From: Planctomycetia bacterium
GTDB lineage: Bacteria; Planctomycetota; UBA1135; GCA-002686595
Assembly: GCA_005799545.1 (NCBI GenBank)
Contig: SYGM01000090.1
Location: 1-64,000 of the forward strand
Length of the DNA stretch: 64,000 nt
Direction: 5' to 3'
The notes beneath the pieces were generated by a model. It saw only the letters and a program-made list of their open reading frames with translations, ran no database searches and was not told the origin of the DNA. Below, one piece after another: positions 37,275 through 45,778 of this stretch; positions within the stretch are counted from its first letter, which is position 1; each line of letters begins with the position of its first letter. The position numbers were made by a program, and so were the translations under genes.

Positions 37275-38600
37275 ATGCCGACCCGCAAGGATCACAAGGC
37301 CGCCTGTCAATGGGCGGGTTCCCGCCGCGAACTGGTCACCACCCCCGTCACCGAGACGGAGGGACTCGATGCCCTGTTCGAGAATTCTTTTCCGTCCTTC
37401 GGCGGAGCGTACCTGCGCCGGATCTGGACGCTGCTCGATGAATGCGTGGGCAAGGGCCTGCCGATGACGATGTCGATCGCGGGGCCCGTGACGGTGTCCG
37501 GTCAGCACCATGCCTGGCTCAATCCGCTGCTCGACACCGGCTGGTTCATGCTGCTCTCGACCACGGACGCGGTCTGCTATCACGACGGCCACCGCGCGCT
37601 CAACGGAGCACGCCGCCACCCGTTTCACGAGGTGCCGATCTTCGGCGATGACGGTGCGCTGCGCGACGAAAAGACGATCCGCGTCACCGACATCGGCTTC
37701 GATGAGGATGTGCTGCTGGAGCAGGATGCGTTCATCTCGGCCTGCCTGCAGCAGCCCGAGTTCCAGCGCCGCATGACGGGGCCTGTGTTCCGCCACCTGC
37801 TGGGCCGGCGCTATGCGGCGCAGGAGCAGGCCAACGGCGCGCGCGAAGGTCTGCTGGCCCTGTGTGCGCGCAAGGACATTCCGATCTTCGTCGGCGCGCC
37901 GGGTGATGGATCGGTGTTCCTCAACTCGATGAAGCTGTGGGCACTGGCCCGCGCCATGGGCCGCGAGTACAAGTTCGAGCTGGACCTGCACGAGGAGGTC
38001 TTCGAGAGCTGCGCGTACCACCACTGGGGTCTGTTCGACAATCCGCACGGCGCAATCGGCACCGTGATCCTCGGCGGCGGCGTGCCGAAGAACTTCAATC
38101 TGCAGCCCGAGCCCGCGCTCTCGCAGATCTTCGGCCTGAAGAACATCTCCGGCTATCTCTACGACATCCAGATCACGACGGCGCCTGTCACCGACGGTTC
38201 GCTGTCCTCCTGCCCGCCGGCCGAAGCCGTGACCTGGGGCAAGGTCGATCAGGAGCACTTCCGCTCGACCTGCGAGAGCATGCAGGCCGACTATTCGATG
38301 GTGATGCCCTTCCTGACGAAGGCTCTGCTCGAAAAGCGCGCGCGCTTTGAGCGCTGGGCCGAGCGCATGGGCGAGGAAGCCTTGTTCAGGAAGCACCCCG
38401 CCGCACGCGGCTACCTGCGCCCGCGCGAGGGCTATCGCCTGTTCGCCAAGCGCGAGGAATTGCTGGCGAAGCTGATGAAGTCGGTCGCCAAGGACCGCCG
38501 TCGCATCGAGCAGGAGAGCCAGTACAAGCTCGCGGGCCAGTCTGCAGGCCGGCCCGCGGGCAAGGCCCCGGCCGCGAAGCCGGCCCGCAAGCGATCCTGA
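37275..38600 (+). CDS. Deoxyhypusine synthase-family protein
   Basis: TVILGGGVPKNFNLQ (catalytic Lys context), DGSLSSCPPAEAVTWGKV (NAD/substrate-loop motif), MTMSIAGPVTVSGQHHAWLNPLL. Confidence 0.83.
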   Translation: MPTRKDHKAACQWAGSRRELVTTPVTETEGLDALFENSFPSFGGAYLRRIWTLLDECVGKGLPMTMSIAGPVTVSGQHHAWLNPLLDTGWFMLLSTTDAVCYHDGHRALNGARRHPFHEVPIFGDDGALRDEKTIRVTDIGFDEDVLLEQDAFISACLQQPEFQRRMTGPVFRHLLGRRYAAQEQANGAREGLLALCARKDIPIFVGAPGDGSVFLNSMKLWALARAMGREYKFELDLHEEVFESCAYHHWGLFDNPHGAIGTVILGGGVPKNFNLQPEPALSQIFGLKNISGYLYDIQITTAPVTDGSLSSCPPAEAVTWGKVDQEHFRSTCESMQADYSMVMPFLTKALLEKRARFERWAERMGEEALFRKHPAARGYLRPREGYRLFAKREELLAKLMKSVAKDRRRIEQESQYKLAGQSAGRPAGKAPAAKPARKRS

Positions 38601-38619
38601 GCCGCGGCGGCTGCCGCGC

Positions 38620-39558
38620 TCACCACAGCCAGCCGGATCCGCTCTGGATGTCCTGCGCGCGCACGCGCTTGCCGCGCAGTCCATCCCAGATGCCCGCCGC
38701 CTTGGCGGCAACCGCGCGCGCGCGCCCCTGAACCAGCCCGGCGAGCAGCAGCGCAGGCAGGCTCGCGACGTCAAAGACCCAGAAACGCAGCCATTCGCGA
38801 GGGCGGGCGTGCTGGCGCAGGAACCAGATCGAGTTGACGCCCATCATCCACTTGCGACGCGGGTTGTAGCCGCCGCCGGTGGCCTTGGATGTACCGTGAC
38901 GCACGGCGATTCCGCCGGCGAGAAAGATCTCCCAGCCTGCGCGCCGGGCGCGCAGACACAGATCGACGTCCTCCATGTAGGCGAAGTAGGCCGCATCGAA
39001 GAGGCCGACCTGCTCCAGCACGGCGCGGCGGGCCAGCAGCGCGCAACCCGGCACGTAGTCCACGGCATGCTCGGCCTGCCAGCGCGGGCCGTCCGGCTGA
39101 CGATGGCCCAGCAGCGTCGAGAGATTCTGCCGCCAGGTCAGCTTGCCGCCTGCGCACCACACCAGCTGCGGCTCATCCTTGTAGAGCACGCGCGGTCCGA
39201 CGATGCCTCGCCGCGGATCCGCATCGAGGCGCTCGCACAGCTCCCGCAGCGTGCCCGGCTCCACCACCAGATCGTTGTTGACGAAGAACACGGCCTGCGC
39301 GCCCGCCCCCAGCGCCAGCGCGGCGCCCTGATTGCTGGCCTCGCCGAAGCCGCGATTGTCCGGATTCTCGATGCGCCGCACGCGCGGGAACCGCTCCGCC
39401 ACGCGCGCCAGCGAGCCGTCGCGGCTGCCGTTGTCGACAAACACGATGCGCTCGGGCTCCAGCCCCGCGCGCAGCAGCGAAGCGATGCACTCCTGATTGT
39501 CATCGCCGCCGTTCCAGTTGGCGATCACGGCGAACACGCGTGCAGGCTCGACGCTCAC
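38620..39558 (-). CDS. Glycosyltransferase family 2 protein
   Basis: VFAVIANWNGGDDNQECIASLL, IVFVDNGSRDGSL, VFFVNNDLVVEPGTL, YFAYMEDVDLCLRARRAGW. Confidence 0.92.
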   Translation of the reverse strand: MSVEPARVFAVIANWNGGDDNQECIASLLRAGLEPERIVFVDNGSRDGSLARVAERFPRVRRIENPDNRGFGEASNQGAALALGAGAQAVFFVNNDLVVEPGTLRELCERLDADPRRGIVGPRVLYKDEPQLVWCAGGKLTWRQNLSTLLGHRQPDGPRWQAEHAVDYVPGCALLARRAVLEQVGLFDAAYFAYMEDVDLCLRARRAGWEIFLAGGIAVRHGTSKATGGGYNPRRKWMMGVNSIWFLRQHARPREWLRFWVFDVASLPALLLAGLVQGRARAVAAKAAGIWDGLRGKRVRAQDIQSGSGWLW

Positions 39559-40856
39559 CGCTGCTCCTCCACGCGTGCGATCAGGCGACCCTTGTGCAGG
39601 ATCGTCTCGATCGGCGTGCCGGGCGCAGCCTGCTCGGCGCTCTTGAGCACGCTGCCATCAAGCGTGCGCGTGATCGAATAGCCGCGTTCCAGCACGCGAA
39701 ACGGCGAGGTGGCCTGCAGCGTGGCCTCGCACAGGGCCAGTCGGCGGTGCGCAGGCTCGCACAGGCGCGCAGCCGCGCGCGAAAGCCGCAGTCCCAGCTG
39801 CTCCAGACGCGCACGCTGCTGGGCCAGCCGCAGGCTCGGATTCTGGCGCTCCAAGCGGGCGGCGCCGCGGGCCAGAACCGTGCCGGCGCGCTCCAGCCGC
39901 GCCTGCAGGCTGGAACCCAGACGACCGCCGATGCGCACCAGGCGCTCTTCGCGGCGCTCCAGCGCATGCTCCAGCGCGGTCTCCAGATGCTGCCAGCCGC
40001 GCTCGAGTTCGACCAGCAGCCGTGCGCGATCCGGAATCACCGTCTGGGCGGCATCCGTGGGCGTGTGGGCGCGCAGATCCGCGACCAGATCCGCCAGCGT
40101 GGTGTCGGTCTCATGCCCCACCCCCGTCACGACCGGCACGGAGGCCGCGTGGATCGCCTCGGCCACGAGGCGATCGTTGAAGCACCACAGATCCTCGAGC
40201 GAGCCGCCGCCCCGGCAAACGACGATCACATCGACACCCGAAGCATCGATGCGCCGGACGGCCTGGGCGATCTCGGCCGCGGCCGCGGCGCCCTGCACCG
40301 GCGTGTGCGCGAGCCGCACCGGGTACAGCGGCCAGCGCAGACTGCGCGTGCGCAGAAAATCCTGCAGCGCGGCCGTGTCACGGCTCGTGACCAGCCCGAT
40401 CATCCGCGGCATGACCGGCAGCGGACGCTTGCGATCGAACCAGCCCAGCGCCTTGAGCTCGGCCTTGAGCGCTTCGAGGCGCGCGAGCTGCTCACCGATG
40501 CCCTTCTGCTCGAGGCGCTGCACGATCAGCGAGTAGGTGCCGCGCGGCGCATAGACATCCAGCTTGCCGTGCGCGATGACCTTCGCACCTTCCTTGAGAT
40601 CGAAGCGCACTGCTGTGCTGAGCGAGCTGCGCCAGATCGCGCAGGAAACCTTGGCGTCGAGATCCTTGAGGTCGAAGTAGAGGTGGCCCGCCGCAGCGCG
40701 CTTGATCTGAGTCACCTCACCCTCGATCGCCAGCCGCCCCAGACCTTCCAGGCTCTTGTGGACCGCGCGGGTCAGCTCGCGCACGCTCAGAACGCGACCG
40801 CCGAAGGCCTGCGGCTGCGCACCCTCGCCCCGCTCATGGAACAAGTCGGAATCCAC
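39555..40856 (-). CDS. xseA: Exodeoxyribonuclease VII large subunit
   Basis: LSVRELTRAVHKSLEGL...VTQIKRAAAGHLYFDLKD, GLVTSRDTAALQDFLRT, VIVVCRGGGSLEDLWCFNDRLVAEAI, VVTGVGHETDTTLADLVADLRAHTPTDAA. Confidence 0.95.
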   Translation of the reverse strand: MDSDLFHERGEGAQPQAFGGRVLSVRELTRAVHKSLEGLGRLAIEGEVTQIKRAAAGHLYFDLKDLDAKVSCAIWRSSLSTAVRFDLKEGAKVIAHGKLDVYAPRGTYSLIVQRLEQKGIGEQLARLEALKAELKALGWFDRKRPLPVMPRMIGLVTSRDTAALQDFLRTRSLRWPLYPVRLAHTPVQGAAAAAEIAQAVRRIDASGVDVIVVCRGGGSLEDLWCFNDRLVAEAIHAASVPVVTGVGHETDTTLADLVADLRAHTPTDAAQTVIPDRARLLVELERGWQHLETALEHALERREERLVRIGGRLGSSLQARLERAGTVLARGAARLERQNPSLRLAQQRARLEQLGLRLSRAAARLCEPAHRRLALCEATLQATSPFRVLERGYSITRTLDGSVLKSAEQAAPGTPIETILHKGRLIARVEEQR

Positions 40857-40879
40857 AGGGCGAACTTATACCCTTTCGG

Positions 40880-41995
40880 CTAGCCGTCCGCTTCCAGCAC
40901 GGGCACGCCCGCAGCCCGCAGGCGGGCACAGTCGAGGCGCGGCAGGTGGATGCGATAGCGGCCCTCGAGGAAGGGCGTCTTGATGTCGCCGCGCAGCTGA
41001 GCTCCCGACTCGAGCAGGAGCAGGACGCCCTGCGGTCGCTCGAGGATGCGCAGGGTGTCCGCGAACAGCTTGCGCTCCAACTGCCCTTCCGAGCTGAAGC
41101 CATCGAGCACCACCTCGCGCAGCGTGCCCCCCATCACCCCTTCGAGGCTTGCAAGACGCCAGTAGCCGGCGGCCGCATCCTCGCGCAGCTGCAGGTTGAG
41201 GGCCACGCGCAGCTTCGTGAGATCGTGCAGAGCGTCATCCACCCGCTCGCGCGGCCGCGCCTTGGCGAACAGCTCGGGCAGCGACTCGATCCACGGCGTG
41301 GGATCGACCTCCGGCAACTCGACTCTCAGCACGCCCGTGCCGGGAAATGGCGTACGCAGCTCGCCGCGGCGATGGTAGCCCTGCGAAAACACGAAGGTCA
41401 GCGTGCGCGCCGCGCGGCTGCCCTCCAGCTCCAGCTTTTCGGCGCAGATGCTGCCGACCGGCCGGCCTTCATCATCCAGCGCGCGGAAGACGACCGGACC
41501 CGTGCAGCCATCCTGCAGCGTGCCCAGCTCCAGCGCATCGAGTCCCTGCACCGAGTCCGCGATCAGCAGCGCCTGCATGCGCCGCAGGATCTGAGCGTCG
41601 CGCTCGGCGCGGGCCGCGATGGCCGGGTCCGGCGGAGGGGTCAGCGCAACCGGCGGCATCTCGGCCGTGCCGACATCGGTCGCAAAGCTCGGCGGCGAAA
41701 CGCCCGCCTTCGGTGCGAGCTCGGCCAGCGCGCGCGTGTACTCGAGCCATTCCTGCTCGCGCTGCTGCCGGCGGGACTGCTCGCTGGCGAGCTCCGCGCG
41801 CAGTGCTCCGTTTTCCGCGCGCAAGCGCTCGAGCTCGGCCTGCAGAGCAACCGGTGAGCCGACCGCAGGAGCGGCAGCGGCTGAGGGCACGAAGGTCGCC
41901 GCAGAAGCAGCCTGAGCGGCGGGGACTGCAGGCTGGGCCGGCTCCTTCGAACAGGCTGCGCACCATACGGTCGCGAGGGCGAGTATCAGCCTCAT
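40880..41995 (-). CDS. Predicted lipoprotein of unknown function with coiled-coil segment
   Basis: MRLILALATVWCAACSKE lipobox; ELERLRAENGALRAELASEQ coiled coil; ATGA overlap with the upstream gene. Confidence 0.6.
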   Translation of the reverse strand: MRLILALATVWCAACSKEPAQPAVPAAQAASAATFVPSAAAAPAVGSPVALQAELERLRAENGALRAELASEQSRRQQREQEWLEYTRALAELAPKAGVSPPSFATDVGTAEMPPVALTPPPDPAIAARAERDAQILRRMQALLIADSVQGLDALELGTLQDGCTGPVVFRALDDEGRPVGSICAEKLELEGSRAARTLTFVFSQGYHRRGELRTPFPGTGVLRVELPEVDPTPWIESLPELFAKARPRERVDDALHDLTKLRVALNLQLREDAAAGYWRLASLEGVMGGTLREVVLDGFSSEGQLERKLFADTLRILERPQGVLLLLESGAQLRGDIKTPFLEGRYRIHLPRLDCARLRAAGVPVLEADG

Positions 41996-42561
41996 GGAAG
42001 ACTCAACTCCACGGGCGAGGGCAGCAAGACCCGTGCGCCGCGCGCCGGCAGGCTGCCCCACAGGAGGCCCCGCACGCTCGTGCCGGGCAACAGTGGACCT
42101 TCCGCCGCTGCTGCCAGCGTCAGGAAGGGATCGCCCAGCGGGCTGGGTGCGGGAAGCGAGACCAGACATGCGCCTTGATCATCGACGATCCTGGGCCGCA
42201 GAACTTCCAGCGCGAGTTCCGGAGAGCCGGGATCAGCCGCCGTGCGCTCGAGCAGGAGCTCATGCAGGCTGCCGGCGGGGTCGAGACCGGCGTCCGGAGG
42301 CAGCCGGCCGTACAGTGCCGCCGACTCGGATCCCTGACGGGCAGGATCCGAGCGCCAGGGGCGAATTCGCACGCGCAGTTGCGTGCCATCGGACAGCTGG
42401 ACGCTGCCGGCGAGAACCGGAACCGGCACGGGCAGTTCCGCGACGATCGCGACCGGCAGGCTGCGGCCGGGCACCGGAGCACTGCACTGACGGATGCTCA
42501 GCGCCACCAGTGGCAGCAGCACCGCCGCGCCGAGCAGCCAGGCCTCCTTGGCACCGATCAA
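41992..42561 (-). CDS. Hypothetical protein with one N-terminal TM segment (possible TTG start at 42561)
   Basis: AWLLGAAVLLPLVALSI TM segment; TTG start would overlap the upstream TGA (TTGA); ORF extends to 42615 if ATG is used. Confidence 0.5.
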   Translation of the reverse strand: MIGAKEAWLLGAAVLLPLVALSIRQCSAPVPGRSLPVAIVAELPVPVPVLAGSVQLSDGTQLRVRIRPWRSDPARQGSESAALYGRLPPDAGLDPAGSLHELLLERTAADPGSPELALEVLRPRIVDDQGACLVSLPAPSPLGDPFLTLAAAAEGPLLPGTSVRGLLWGSLPARGARVLLPSPVELSLP

Positions 42562-43349
42562 TCGGTGCCCTTGTCCCAGTTCTTGCTCTTGTTCTTGTTC
42601 CACCAGCGCTGCCACTCATCCGGGTTGCGCTCGTTGTGGCGGGAGAGCTTCTGCAGCGTCGTGATGATCGGCGCGCCGATCACGTCATAACGCTCGCGCA
42701 ACGCAGGACTGTTGGGCTCTGCATCGGTCATGCCCTTCTGCGACATCAGCACCTTGAGCAGGCTCTCAAAGAGCTTCTTGCGCGCCTCGATCTCCAGGTC
42801 CTCGTAGTTGCCCAGTGCTTCGGCCGCCGCAGCGACGATCACGTTGTCCTTATGGAACATGAGATCCTGCAGCGCCTTGAGCGCGTCCTTGTCCCTGGTC
42901 TTGCCGAGCGAGAGGATCAGGCGCTGCTGCAGCGCGACATCCTTCTTGAGCTCCTTGTGCCCGATCCACTTCTGCAGCTCCGGCGCACTCTCCGGCCCCA
43001 TCGTGGAGAGTGCCACGGCGCAGGCCATGTAGAGCTTGTTGTTGGGCGGCTCGCCCGCCTTCTCGAGGCGTCGCTCCTCGAAGCAGCGCGAGAGCGACTT
43101 CACCACCAGCTGGCGATCCTTCGGCCCGCACTTCTCGAACTCCTGCACGAGTTGGTCCACCACGCCGATTGCGTCGATGTCCTCAGCACCCTTCTTCGAA
43201 GCATGCGTCAGCAGCTTCTTGGTCATGGCTTCGACTTCCGGCCGCTTGTCGGGCAGCGGCGCGGGCTTGTCCTGAGCGATGAGGATGGAATGATCAGCCG
43301 TCAGTCCGGCGATCGGGAGGCTGAGACAGAGGCAGAGCAGAAGGCGCAT
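42558..43349 (-). CDS. Secreted HEAT-repeat-like protein
   Basis: Signal peptide MRLLLCLCLSLPIAG; helical repeats LVVKSLSRCFEERR...ALKALQDLMFHKDNVIVAAAAEALGNY; ends RNPDEWQRWWNKNKSKNW. Confidence 0.65.
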   Translation of the reverse strand: MRLLLCLCLSLPIAGLTADHSILIAQDKPAPLPDKRPEVEAMTKKLLTHASKKGAEDIDAIGVVDQLVQEFEKCGPKDRQLVVKSLSRCFEERRLEKAGEPPNNKLYMACAVALSTMGPESAPELQKWIGHKELKKDVALQQRLILSLGKTRDKDALKALQDLMFHKDNVIVAAAAEALGNYEDLEIEARKKLFESLLKVLMSQKGMTDAEPNSPALRERYDVIGAPIITTLQKLSRHNERNPDEWQRWWNKNKSKNWDKGTD

Positions 43350-43389
43350 GGCCCCTATTACCGCAAGGGCCGTGCCGACCTGCAAGAGC

Positions 43390-45033
43390 TCAACGGTAGA
43401 AGCTGTGTTCGCCGCCGGAGTCCTGCGCCAGCCACTTGAGCACGTCGAAATCCGTGCCGATCGAGACCGTGTGGATCTTGATCTTGCGCACGGTGTTCCA
43501 GCGCTTGACATCCTCCCGGATCAGGACCGGATCGATCACGGTGCCGGCGCTGGGCTGTCCGTCGGAGAGGACGATGATCGTGTCCACCAGCGGGTCCTCG
43601 AAGGCCAGCGCCAGCGCATCGTAGAGGTTGGTACCGCCGTTGGCACCCAGCCCGTCGATGTAGCCTTGAGCCTTCTTGCGCAATTCGGCGTCGAATGCCG
43701 CCGCCTTGGCCTTCTCCTTCTCGATCTCCTTCTCGATCTTTTCCTTCTCGCGGCCGCTCTTGGGCCCCCCTGCGGCCTTGCCGCCGGTCTTGCCGCCCGT
43801 GAGGGCTTCCTGCAGGCCGTCCATCCAGGCATCGACGCCGGTCGAGAAGCTGATGATGTTGAAGGCACTGCCCGGGCTCAAGGCCTGCACGATGCGCGAG
43901 AGCTCGAACTTCGCCACGTCGATGCGCGTGGGCTTGGCGCTCGACTCGTGCCGGTATTCCTTGGGCAATTCCGCCACGGCCTCGACCATCGACCCCGACA
44001 CGTCGATCACGAAGATCACGCGCAGACTGTTGATCTCCACGCCGTAGAAGCGCGGTGCCACGGAGGTGCCGCTGGGCGGTGCGGCCTTCGCAGCGTCTTT
44101 GGAGCGAGCACCGCCGGCGTTCTTGGGAAACTCGAAGGTCTCCGCGCTGTTCTTCCACCACTCCGACCAGCGTGAGGAATCGTCCCCCAACGGCATGCCC
44201 GTGAGCTTGCCGAGCTGCTTGGCGATGTCCGAGTGCAGACGGCTGCCGGGCTGCTCTTTCTGAAACTGCTCGATCAGCGCGGTCACGGCGGCCTTGCTCT
44301 TCTGCCGCGCCATCCATTCGATCGCGATCGAACGCGCCGGCCATTCCGGAGCCGAGAGCGCTGCCTTGAAGATCGGCTCGAGGCTTACGTCCTGTCCCTG
44401 AGCCAGCTCCGCGAGAGCTGCGAGGCGCAGGCTCTCCTGCTTGCTGGTCACCATGGCGACCAGCTTCTCCTCCCACGCGCCCCATTCGGGTGTGTTGCGG
44501 CGCAGCTGGCTGACGCCCCATACCGCCGCCGCAAGCACTTCGCGATCCTTGCCATCCTTGACGATCGCCTCCATCACGGGCACGGCCGGCATGTACTTGT
44601 GGGCGACCAGCGTGCGCACCGCATACTCGCGCAGCGAGGTCTCGTCGCCCTTGAGCACCTTGTCACGAATGTCCTTGTCGAGCGCCTCTTCGGGGAAGTG
44701 CTGCGCACAGTCCATCAGGAAGCGCTGCTCGAACAACTGGCCCTTGCCCAGCCGTGAGCCGATCTCGCGCGGAGTCTTGGCATCCTTGCATGCGGCCAGC
44801 TCGGAGGAGATCGCCACACGCAGTTCGGGCGGCGTCGTTGCCTTGACGGCAAAGTCCAGCAGCTCGCCCACGACATTGCCGCACTTGTTCTCGGCGGCGG
44901 CATCCTGAACGATCGCCCGCACGGCATCGAGCCGGGGCTTGAGTTCCTTGGCATCGCGCAGTGCGTCCCACTGGGCGCGTTGGTCCTGAAGGGGAACGAG
45001 GGCCGAGAGCAGCAGGGTGAGTTGAAGCAGCAT
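43390..45033 (-). CDS. von Willebrand factor type A domain protein with N-terminal HEAT-like repeats
   Basis: RVIFVIDVSGSMVEAV (MIDAS DxSxS), TDGW-like SEWWKNSAETF, NLYDALALAFEDPLVDTIIVLSDGQPSAG. Confidence 0.85.
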   Translation of the reverse strand: MLLQLTLLLSALVPLQDQRAQWDALRDAKELKPRLDAVRAIVQDAAAENKCGNVVGELLDFAVKATTPPELRVAISSELAACKDAKTPREIGSRLGKGQLFEQRFLMDCAQHFPEEALDKDIRDKVLKGDETSLREYAVRTLVAHKYMPAVPVMEAIVKDGKDREVLAAAVWGVSQLRRNTPEWGAWEEKLVAMVTSKQESLRLAALAELAQGQDVSLEPIFKAALSAPEWPARSIAIEWMARQKSKAAVTALIEQFQKEQPGSRLHSDIAKQLGKLTGMPLGDDSSRWSEWWKNSAETFEFPKNAGGARSKDAAKAAPPSGTSVAPRFYGVEINSLRVIFVIDVSGSMVEAVAELPKEYRHESSAKPTRIDVAKFELSRIVQALSPGSAFNIISFSTGVDAWMDGLQEALTGGKTGGKAAGGPKSGREKEKIEKEIEKEKAKAAAFDAELRKKAQGYIDGLGANGGTNLYDALALAFEDPLVDTIIVLSDGQPSAGTVIDPVLIREDVKRWNTVRKIKIHTVSIGTDFDVLKWLAQDSGGEHSFYR

Positions 45034-45061
45034 TGGGGGGTACTGGATGAGGATACCCGAA

Positions 45062-45778
45062 TCAGTCCGTCCGGTTGCGCATCCAGATTCCGGGGATCGC
45101 GCTCACTTCGACCTCCCCCAGCACGCTGTTGGTCAGCCGCACGGCGACAGCCTTCTGCAGCAGGGAAAGGGGGATGGCGGCCTCCCGCGCGGACCCAACC
45201 CGGGTCAGGAAGTCCTCGCGCTCCAGGCCCGGGAAGGCCCCTTGGGGGGCTCCGGGGCTCCACCAGACCCCTTCGATCCGTGCGTGGAGGTTGGCAGTCG
45301 CACACTCGACGGCCTGCCCCTCCCCATCCAACAGCAGCGCATCGAAGGCCCCCTCGGCGCGCGCCCGGGCCAGCGCGAGTTCATACACGCCGCGCCGCGT
45401 ACGCTTGTGCACGCAGTCGGGATCAAGCGGCAGCCTTGGCGCATCCACCAGAAGCAGCGTGGCCCCCTCCGCAGGCACGCACCGCGCGGCGCGTGCCGAC
45501 AGGGAAAGGTGCACCTGCTCCCGTTTCGCACCGGGCTCCAGCGCCAGCCGCACGACTCCGTCGCGCAGCGCGTGCGCAGCGATGTAGCGCTCGAGCTGTT
45601 CGCGCTCGTCTCCACGCAGCTCAAACCCGTGCGCGCGGGCGCCGCGCTCCAGCCGCGCCAGATGGCGCTCCAGCCGGCGCAAGAGGCCCTCGGCGAGCCG
45701 CATGGTCTCGAAGACACCCGGCCCAAGGTTACCGGGCCGCGCCTGCTCCCGCCCATCGATCCAGTCGGGCGCGTTCAC
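45062..45778 (-). CDS. Aminotransferase class IV (4-amino-4-deoxychorismate lyase-like)
   Basis: GPGVFETMRLAEGLLRRLERHLARL, ALLLDGEGQAVECATANLHARIEGVWWSP; coupled to a pabB-like gene. Confidence 0.8.
   Translation of the reverse strand: MNAPDWIDGREQARPGNLGPGVFETMRLAEGLLRRLERHLARLERGARAHGFELRGDEREQLERYIAAHALRDGVVRLALEPGAKREQVHLSLSARAARCVPAEGATLLLVDAPRLPLDPDCVHKRTRRGVYELALARARAEGAFDALLLDGEGQAVECATANLHARIEGVWWSPGAPQGAFPGLEREDFLTRVGSAREAAIPLSLLQKAVAVRLTNSVLGEVEVSAIPGIWMRNRTD

Noticed and set aside
37212-38774. N-terminal extension of the 707-aa minus-strand ORF (36651-38774)
   Set aside because: Antisense to the DHS-family gene; only the C-terminal ~180 residues look like a real (cupin/epimerase-like) protein.
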